Shown here in pieces: positions 56,345-64,000 of a DNA stretch of 64,000 nt. Both the position numbers and the translations under genes were made by a program. How positions within the stretch are numbered: position 1 is the first letter of the stretch; every line of letters begins with the position of its first letter. The notes beneath the pieces were generated by a model that worked only from the letters and a program-made list of their open reading frames with translations, ran no database searches and was not told where the DNA came from. Source of the DNA: Cladorhizidae sp. MBARI D1340-BT2 (lineage: Eukaryota; Porifera; Demospongiae; Poecilosclerida; Cladorhizidae); assembly GCA_028752905.1 (NCBI GenBank), contig JAQNBH010000010.1:11503993-11567992 (forward strand), written 5' to 3'.

Positions 56345-59300
56345 AACTGTAGCTTGTTGTAGCTGCACTCTAACTGCAGCTTGTTGTAGCTACACTCTAA
56401 CTGCAGCTTGTTGTAGTTGCACTCTAACTGCAGCTTGTTGCAGCTGCACTCGAACTGCAGCTTGTTGTAGCTGCACTCTAACTGCAGCTTGTTGTAGCTG
56501 CACTCGAACTGCAGCTTGTTGTAGTTGCACTCTAACTGCAGCTTGTTGTAGCTGCACTCTAACTGCAGCTTGTTGCAGCTGCACTCTAACTGCAGCTTGT
56601 TGTAGTTGCACTCTAACTGCAGCTTGTTGTAGCTACACTCTAACGCAGCTTGTTGTAGCTGCACTCTAACTGCAGCTTGTTGTAGCTGCACTCTAACTGC
56701 AGCTTGTTGTAGCTGCACTCTAACTGCAGCTTGTTGTAGCTGCACTCTAACTGCAGCTTGTTGTAGCTGCACTCTAACTGCTACTTGTTGCAGCTGCACT
56801 CGAACTGCAGCTTGTTGTAGTTGCACTCTAACTGCAGCTTGTTGTAGCTGCACTCTAACTGCAGCTTGTTGTAGTTGCACTCTAACTGCAGCTTGTTGTA
56901 GCTGCACTCTAACTGCAGCTTGTTGTAGCTGCACTCTAACTGCAGCTTGTTGTAGCTGCACTCTAACTGCAGCTTGTTGTAGCTGTACTCTAACTGCAGC
57001 TTGTTGTAGCTGCACTCTAACTGCAGCTTGTTGTAGCTGTACTCTAACTGCAGCTTGTTGTAGTTGCACTCTAACTGCAGCTTGTTGCAGCTGCACTCTA
57101 ACTGCAGCTTGTTGTAGCTGCACTCTAACTGCAGCTTGTTGTAGTTGCACTCTAACTGCAGCTTGTTGTAGCTGCACTCTAACTGCAGCTTGTTGTAGCT
57201 GCACTCTAACTGCAGCTTGTTGTAGCTGCACTCTAACTGCAGCTTGTTGTAGCTGCACTCTAACTGCAGCTTGTTGTAGCTGTACTCTAACTGCAGCTTG
57301 TTGTAGCTGTACTCTAACTGCAGCTTGTTGTGGATGCACTCTAACTGCAGCTTGTTGTGGCTGCACTCTAACTGCAGCTACTTGTAGCTGCACTCTAACT
57401 GCAGCTTCTTGTAGCTGCACTCTAACTGCAGCTTGTTGTAGCTGCACTCTAACTGCAGCTTGTTGTAGCTGCACTCTAACTGCAGCTTGTTGTGGCTGCA
57501 CTCTAACTGCAGCTGCACTCTAACTGCAGCTTGTTGTGGCTGCACTCTAACTGCAGCTTGTTGTGGCTGCACTCTAACTGCAGCTTGTTGTAGCTGCACT
57601 CTAACTGCAGCTTCTTGTAGCTGCACTCTAACTGCAGCTTGTTGTAGCTGCACTCTAACTGCAGCTTGTTGTAGCTGCACTCTAACTGCAGCTTGTTGTG
57701 GCTGCACTCTAACTGCAGCTTCACTCTAACTGCAGCTTGTTGTAGCTGCACTCTAACTGCAGCTTCACTCTAACTGCAGCTTGTTGTAGCTGCACTCTAA
57801 CTGCAGCTTGTTGTAGCTGCACTGCTTGTTGTGGCTGCACTCTAACTGCAGCTTGTTGTAGCTGCACTCTAACTGCAGCTGCACTCTAACTGCAGCTTGT
57901 TGTAGCTGCACTCTAACTGCAGCTTGTTGTAGCTGCACTCTAACTGCAGCTTGTTGTAGCTGCACTCTAACTGCAGCTTGTTGTAGCTGCACTCTAACTG
58001 CAGCTTGTTGTAGCTGCACTCTAACTGCAGCTTGTTGTAGCTGCACTCTAACTGCAGCTTGTTGTAGCTGCACTCTAACTGCAGCTTGTTGCAGCTGCAC
58101 TCTAACTGCAGCTTGTTGCAGCTGCACTCTAACTGCAGCTTGTTGCAGCTGCACTCTAACTGCAGCTTGTTGTAGCTGCACTCTAACTGCAGCTTGTTGT
58201 AGCTGCACTCTAACTGCAGCTTGTTGTAGCTGCACTCTAACTGCAGCTGCACTCTAACTGCAGCTTGTTGTAGCTGCACTCTAACTGCAGCTTGTTGTAG
58301 CTGCACTCTAACTGCAGCTTGTTGTGGCTGCACTCTAACTGCAGCTTGTTGTAGCTGCACTCTAACTGCAGCTTCACTCTAACTGCAGCTTGTTGTAGCT
58401 GCACTCTAACTGCAGCTTGTTGTAGCTGCACTCTAACTGCAGCTTGTTGTGGCTGCACTCTAACTGCAGCTGCACTCTAACTGCAGCTTGTTGTAGCTGC
58501 ACTCTAACTGCAGCTTGTTGTAGCTGTACTCTAACTGCAGCTGCACTCTAACTGCAGCTTGTTGTAGCTGTACTCTAACTGCAGCTTGTTGTAGCTGTAC
58601 TCTAACTGCAGCTTGTTGTAGCTGCACTCTAACTGCAGCTTCTTGTAGCTGCACTCTAACTGCAGCTTGTTGTAGCTGCACTCTAACTGCAGCTTGTTGT
58701 GGCTGCACTCTAACTGCAGCTTGTTGTGGCTGCACTCTAACTGCAGCTGCACTCTAACTGCAGCTTGTTGTGGCTGCACTCTAACTGCAGCTTGTTGTGG
58801 CTGCACTCTAACTGCAGCTTGTTGTAGCTGCACTCTAACTGCAGCTTCTTGTAGCTGCACTCTAACTGCAGCTTGTTGTAGCTGCACTCTAACTGCAGCT
58901 TGTTGTAGCTGCAGCTTGTTGTGGCTGCACTCTAACTGCAGCTTCACTCTAACTGCAGCTTGTTGTAGCTGCACTCTAACTGCAGCTTCACTCTAACTGC
59001 AGCTTGTTGTAGCTGCACTCTAACTGCAGCTTGTTGTAGCTGCACTGCTTGTTGTGGCTGCACTCTAACTGCAGCTTGTTGTAGCTGCACTCTAACTGCA
59101 GCTGCACTCTAACTGCAGCTTGTTGTAGCTGCACTCTAACTGCAGCTTGTTGTAGCTGCACTCTAACTGCAGCTTGTTGTAGCTGCACTCTAACTGCAGC
59201 TTGTTGTAGCTGCACTCTAACTGCAGCTTGTTGTAGCTGCACTCTAACTGCAGCTTGTTGTAGCTGCACTCTAACTGCAGCTTGTTGTAGCTGCACTCTA

Positions 59301-60205
59301 ACTGCAGCTTGTTGCAGCTGCACTCTAACTGCAGCTTGTTGCAGCTGCACTCTAACTGCAGCTTGTTGCAGCTGCACTCTAACTGCAGCTTGTTGTAGCT
59401 GCACTCTAACTGCAGCTTGTTGTAGCTGCACTCTAACTGCAGCTTGTTGTAGCTGCACTCTAACTGCAGCTGCACTCTAACTGCAGCTTGTTGTAGCTGC
59501 ACTCTAACTGCAGCTTGTTGTAGCTGCACTCTAACTGCAGCTTGTTGTGGCTGCACTCTAACTGCAGCTTGTTGTAGCTGCACTCTAACTGCAGCTTCAC
59601 TCTAACTGCAGCTTGTTGTAGCTGCACTCTAACTGCAGCTTGTTGTAGCTGCACTCTAACTGCAGCTTGTTGTAGCTGTACTCTAACTGCAGCTGCACTC
59701 TAACTGCAGCTTGTTGTAGCTGTACTCTAACTGCAGCTTGTTGTAGCTGTACTCTAACTGCAGCTTGTTGTAGCTGCACTCTAACTGCAGCTTGTTGTAG
59801 CTGCACTCTAACTGCAGCTTGTTGTAGCTGCACTCTAACTGCAGCTTGTTGTAGCTGCACTCTAACTGCAGCTTGTTGTAGCTGCACTCTAACTGCAGCT
59901 TGTTGTAGCTGTACTCTAACTGCAGCTGCACTCTAACTGCAGCTTGTTGTAGCTGTACTCTAACTGCAGCTTGTTGTAGCTGTACTCTAACTGCAGCTTG
60001 TTGTAGCTGCACTCTAACTGCAGCTTGTTGTAGCTGCACTCGAACTGCAGCTTGTTGTAGCTGCACTCTAACTGCAGCTTGTTGTAGCTGCACTCTAACT
60101 GCAGCTTGTTGTAGTTGCACTCTAACTGCAGCTTGTTGTAGCTGCACTCTAACTGCATCTTGTTGTAGCTGCACTCTAACTGCAGCTTGTTGTAGTAGCA
60201 CTCTA
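56345..60205. repeat. 27-bp hairpin minisatellite array 1, about 140 copies
   Basis: The unit is TGCAGCTTGTTGTAGCTGCA plus CTCTAAC. Each unit has a perfect inverted repeat GCAGCT-TGTTGT-AGCTGC. Shortened junctions (GCAGCTGCACTCT, GCAGCTTCACTCT) shift the frame many times. A block of roughly 1 kb is repeated exactly at an offset of 1223 bp (for example 57765-58360 and 58988-59583). The long QLQQAAVRV and NKLQLECSY frames come from the repeat. Intron 3. Confidence 0.97.
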
Positions 60206-60284
60206 AAAGATGAAATAGAGGATGATTGGTTAATAATTATTTCTTGTTTAGGAAATTATAACTGAAATAGAAGTATGCAGTATA

Positions 60285-60475
60285 CTAATATTTAGATACT
60301 AATATTTGAATAGCAGTATACTAATTAGCAGTATACTAATATTTGAATAGCAGTATACTAATTAGCAGTATACTAATTTAATAAATATTTAGATACTAAT
60401 ATTTGAATAGCAGTATACTAAATAGTAAATAGCAGTATACTAAATAGTAAATAGCAGTATACTAATATTTGGACA
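60285..60475. repeat. AGCAGTATACTAATATTTGA repeat
   Basis: Seven or so copies of a GTATACTAAT-based unit with variable spacing. Confidence 0.85.
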
Positions 60476-60570
60476 CTAGAGAATAAGAGAGAATATAGTG
60501 TGAAGAGTGTTGCCAAGGGGACACATGTTAGTGTGCGCCGGTGATGTCTTTATGTCCTAATTTTGTTTAG

Positions 60571-60672
60571 CCTTACATCAGAGGGTGTGCTAGCTCTCCA
60601 AGCGGTGACTTCAAAATGGCAGACATCACAATCACTCCCTCCCCTCCCTCCTCCAATAAATACTTAAAATAA
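60571..60672 (+). CDS. Terminal exon 4 of predicted 4-exon EF-hand-like gene
   Basis: A strong acceptor (CCTAATTTTGTTTAG) is followed in phase 0 by 33 codons (PYIRGCASSPSGDFKMADIT, then ITPSPPSSNKYLK) and TAA at 60670-60672. An AATAAA lies inside the last codons (60655-60660), a possible poly(A) signal, though unusually early. Exons 1-4 sum to 657 bases, 218 residues plus stop, exactly in frame. The previous exon is 7.2 kb away across two minisatellite arrays. The last exon is the least certain because it is short. Confidence 0.5.
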   Translation, partial: PYIRGCASSPSGDFKMADITITPSPPSSNKYLK

Positions 60673-60849
60673 TTACACTAACCAAACTGAGAAACAAAAG
60701 TGCCAAGGTCATCCCTGCATCTCTTCACCAACTCACTTTGTGCAGCCATTAAACTGCCCGGGCTCGCCTTGAATCTTTCCCTGAGTTACATACATGTACT
60801 ACATATATAAGCACCAGCAGAACTTGCAAGATCCAATCAAATTCGTATT

Positions 60850-60965
60850 TGTGTTTTTTCTATCTATCTATCCACCCATCTACCTATCTATCTATCTATC
60901 TATCTTATCTAATCTAATCTAATCTAATCTATCATCTATCACCTATCTTATATCTCTCCTCTCTG
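60850..60965. repeat. (ATCT)n and (AATCT)n microsatellite
   Basis: TATCTATCTATC followed by TAATCTAATCTAATC. Confidence 0.93.
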
Positions 60966-62130
60966 GGATCTCGCTCTATCTCCCCCCCACCCCCATCAAC
61001 CCACACACCTACTGTACCCTGTTTACGTAGGTCCATCCTATGTGTACAGTACCTAATACATAATAATAGGGGGGAAAAATGTTTTTCTAGAAGAGGAAAG
61101 GTCAAAGGTTTAACTTGGACATATCATTCAAGTATGAACTACCTTTAAAAAACTCTATTTTTGTGCCTTGGGAAAACGATTCTCATTATTCGGTGAGCCA
61201 TAAATAGAAAATAGTTCTACTGCATCCATGATAGCCACAACAGAAAGTTGGAATGCACATTCTTTAACCACACGTTGTCAGGGGAAATTCGATGAGAAGC
61301 TCAAGAACATCTTTGCTGAATTGTGCAGAGGGAGTATGTGGGTACTGAATTAGCTAGCTAGGGTTAAGCTACAATGGATCAGTCCTGTGACTGAAGCTAG
61401 TTCATCTAATCATGGAGCCCTTATATCCTGATATACTCGGTTGTGCTGACAGTTGATGGACAGAGGAGAGGAGATCCAATGGCAACAGCTATCCTTCTGA
61501 TAACAGCAGCTGGAATGGAATAGGGATGCCAGTCACAATCCGACACAGAACTGGAAACAACGGAAGTCGGCAATGACATATCGTTAAGAATTGAACATCG
61601 AAATTAGTGAGTGTACAACACATAGCAAGAAGGACTAGGTAATAAGGATGCGTTCTCACGGTCATGCATGGTCATAAAGGGTTACCATGACTACGTACTT
61701 GGTGGGTTTGTGCCTGTCACCCCATATGACAAGTCAGCCAATACCAACATGCTTGCACTAAACATGGCGATTTGTAGTTATCGTCTTTGAAAGTAATGAT
61801 CTCAAGAGTTCTCAACACCAATTAACAAAAGTTGAATCATCCCGTGGATGTGTAGTCGTTTGATTGGTCGACTGTGTGCCTATGTAGTTTGTTTCTCTTG
61901 TTTTGAGATTATCTCAGCACAGGCTGTTAACCCTTTCACTGGCGTCGTCACTACACAACAGAGAAGTTTAAACAATTAAACATCGTAAGCTGAGACTCGG
62001 ACATCGTCTGGAAATTGTAATTGAAGAATTGTTATCTCCCACCCATTCTCCGTCTGCACATGCCCAGTAGACTACTGTAGTGATAAAACTTTACTTCCCA
62101 TTGGACAGGTCGGGTGAGTAAAATTAAATA
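60965..62130. other. Interval without recognised gene
   Basis: Comparatively unique sequence between the end of the predicted gene and a possible new first exon. No supported frame; short-period repeats are absent here. It could include the promoter of whatever starts at 62132. Confidence 0.4.
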
Positions 62131-62131
62131 A

Positions 62132-62301
62132 ATGGCTGACGATCGCAGCTGCCTTCGTGAACGGTCTCTTCCTAGCTTTTGTTACTGTTTCTGGAAGTTC
62201 TTCTTCGGTGGAAAGCAGCACAGGCACCCATGCTTACCAGGAGTCTTTCTGAGTTCCTTCGCTCTTGAGCAAGGAGGCGGTCCAGGAGGGATTTATTCGC
62301 T
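62132..62301 (+). CDS. Possible first exon of a second gene
   Basis: From ATG 62132 (A at -3, G at +4) an open stretch reads MADDRSCLRERSLPSFCYCF, then WKFFFGGKQHRHPCLP and a Gly-rich end. It is closed by TAA at 62303 unless spliced at the consensus donor GTAAGT at 62302. Unspliced it would be a 57-residue protein. No domain is recognisable. The donor and the sequence after it resemble those at about 56263-56340 in front of the other 27-bp array. Evidence is only start context plus donor. Confidence 0.3.
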
Positions 62302-62394
62302 GTAAGTTGTAAGTTTTTTTGTAGACAGAGAGTGAGCGTAGCAGCTGCACACCTCTTCTTCGCTTACTTCCACGGAGCTGACTCTTATGCCAAA

Positions 62395-63465
62395 CCCAGC
62401 TTGTTGTAGCTGCACTCTAACTGCAGCTTGTTGTAGCTGCACTCTAACTGCAGCTTTTTGTAGCTGCACTCTAACTGCAGCTTGTTGTAGCTGCACTCTA
62501 ACTGCAGCTTGTTGTAGCTGCACTCTAACTGCAGCTTGTTGTAGCTGCACTCTAACTGCAGCTTGTTGCAGCTGCATTCTAACTGCAGCTTGTTGTAGCT
62601 GCACTCTAACTGCAGCTTGTTGTAGCTGCACTCTAACTGCAGCTTGTTGCAGCTGCATTCTAACTGCTGCTTGTTGTAGTTGCACTCTAACTGCAGCTTG
62701 TTGTAGCTGCACTCTAACTGCAGCTTGTTGTAGCTGCACTCTAACTGCAGCTTGTTGTAGCTGCACTCTAACTGCAGCTTGTTGTAGCTGCACTCTAACT
62801 GCAGCTTGTTGTAGCTGCACTCTAACTGCAGCTTGTTGTAGCTGCACTCTAACTGCAGCTTGTTGCAGCTGCATTCTAACTGCAGCTTGTTGTAGCTGCA
62901 CTCTAACTGCAGCTTTTGCAGCTGCATTCTAACTGCTGCTTGTTGTAGTTGCACTCTAACTGCAGCTTGTTGTAGCTGCACTCTAACTGCAGCTTGTTGT
63001 AGCTGCACTCTAACTGCAGCTTGTTGTAGCTGCACTCTAACTGCAGCTTGTTGTAGCTGCACTCTAACTGCTGCTTGTTGTAGTTGCACTCTAACTGCAG
63101 CTTGTTGTAGCTGCACTCTAACTGTAGCTTGTTGTAGCTGCACTCTAACTGCAGCTTGTTGTAGCTGCACTCTAACTGCAGCTTGTTGTAGCTTCACTCT
63201 AACTGCAGCTTGTTGTAGCTGCACTCTAACTGCAGCTTGTTGTAGCTGCACTCTAACTGCAGCTTGTAGCTGCACTCTAACTGCAGCTTGTTGTAGCTGC
63301 ACTCTAACTGCAGCTTGTTGTAGCTGCACTCTAACTGCAGCTTGTTGTAGCTGCACTCTAACTGCAGCTTGTTGTAGCTGCACTCTAACGGCAGCTTGTT
63401 GTAGCTGCACTCTAACGGCAGCTTGTTGTAGCTGCACTCTAACTGCAGCTTGTTGTAGCTGCTAG
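62395..63465. repeat. 27-bp hairpin minisatellite array 2, about 40 copies
   Basis: Same unit as array 1 (GCAGCTTGTTGTAGCTGCAC, TCTAACT). Here most units keep full length, so one minus-strand frame stays open for up to 350 codons. Its variants (CATTCTAACTGCTGC, ACGGCAGC) differ from those in array 1. The left flank is homologous to the left flank of array 1. Confidence 0.96.
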
Positions 63466-63560
63466 AGCGCTCGGTCAAAACGTGGTGAGAGTGAACTTCA
63501 ATTTGATTATCTTGAGAAGGTCATTCTGATTTCGTTATTTCAACTGGGAGTTCTTATTCT
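63462..63560 (+). repeat. Dispersed repeat copy flanking array 2
   Basis: GCTAGAGCGCTCGGTCAAAACG, GAGAGTGAACTTCAATTTGAT, then CTTGAGAAGGTCATTCTGAT: a diverged copy of the family at 44.3 and 55.7 kb. Confidence 0.65.
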
Positions 63561-63749
63561 TGTTATTACATAGGTAAAGATATACTTATCACAATTTATC
63601 ACAACAAAGTTGCAATAAAGTGATAGAGACGTCTTGATAGAGATGTCGGTGATGAGGAACCTTCAGACACAGTTTGAAGGACCCATCATGTCCCAATGCC
63701 GATGTTGAATGGCTATGGTCATGCTGGTAGTATGGCCAGCATTGACATA

Positions 63750-63815
63750 TTTCCCTAACCCTAGCCCTAGTCCTAGCCCTAGCCCTAGCCCTAGCCCTAG
63801 CCTTAGCAAGTTGAA
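63750..63815. repeat. (CCCTAG)n telomere-like short array
   Basis: CCCTAACCCTAGCCCTAGTC then CCTAGCCCTAG repeats, about ten hexamers. A minus-strand Arg-rich frame over it is an artefact. CA-rich sequence closes the window (63960-64000). Confidence 0.92.
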
Positions 63816-64000
63816 GGCCTGATGCGGTATCTATATTCATGATGACATCATGAAGTCATCGTGAATGATGTAATGTCAGGATTGTGACCTACATGTATGA
63901 CCTGAAGGTTTTAGCATAATAAAAGTCATTTAAGTTTTGTGTATTGGTATGTTTGTGTGTACACACTCACATGCACGTGCGTGCGTGCACACACACACAC

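Noticed and set aside
56179..57501. A 440-codon minus-strand frame (repeating QLQQAAVRV) and its many relatives
   Set aside because: The 27-bp unit lacks stops in several frames on both strands, and shortened units shift the frame repeatedly. There is no start context, splice logic or non-repetitive domain attached, so it is a satellite artefact.

Overview
The window looks like a repeat-dense stretch of an animal (metazoan) nuclear genome. The evidence is spliced exons with GT-AG introns, degenerate hAT, LINE and Ty3/gypsy-type elements, a 5S-rRNA-derived sequence, and many micro- and minisatellites. Nothing points to a prokaryote. I cannot place the species; an invertebrate is my inference from the mix of element families. 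Most long open frames here are either transposon debris or tandem repeats whose unit length is a multiple of three.

Region 1 (1-28 kb) is a graveyard of nested mobile elements. It holds two minus-strand LTR retrotransposon copies (1-1475 and about 8.8-13.0 kb). Their domain order is Gag, protease, integrase, then reverse transcriptase, which is the order of the Gmr1-like group and not of ordinary Ty3/gypsy elements. There are three decayed hAT transposases with DUF4371/ZMYM1-like sequence (2.95-4.53 kb minus, 15.25-18.2 kb plus, 21.3-22.7 kb minus). Two fragments come from an RLE-type (R2-like) LINE (4.9-5.9 kb plus, 26.98-27.6 kb minus). Two copies belong to an APE-type LINE (7.88-8.76 kb plus, 19.14-23.3 kb minus), and another LINE RT fragment lies at 23.9 kb. 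A 477-bp tandem duplication at 25.2-26.1 kb begins inside a 5S-rRNA-like sequence. Nesting is readable: one hAT sits inside an LTR-like repeat and another splits the second LINE copy.

Region 2 (28-32.7 kb) has short repeats and no recognised gene.

Region 3 (32.7-60.7 kb) appears to be one host gene on the plus strand: four short exons (32735-32796, 48463-48663, 53097-53388, 60571-60672). They join in phase with consensus-like splice sites into a 218-residue protein with a degenerate EF-hand-like pair followed by a Ser/Thr/Pro-rich tail. Its introns (about 15.7, 4.4 and 7.2 kb) are packed with minisatellites of 19, 20, 24, 27, 31, 39, 40, 54, 55 and about 60 bp. One is an 85-copy TTAGGG-containing 20-mer and another a 3.9-kb hairpin-bearing 27-mer array. 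The prediction comes from reading the sequence alone and has no transcript support.

Region 4 (60.7-64 kb) has a second possible first exon (62132-62301) followed by a second, related 27-mer array, then CCCTAG-type repeats at the end. The CCCTAG/TTAGGG-like arrays across 33-64 kb hint at, but do not prove, a subtelomeric position.
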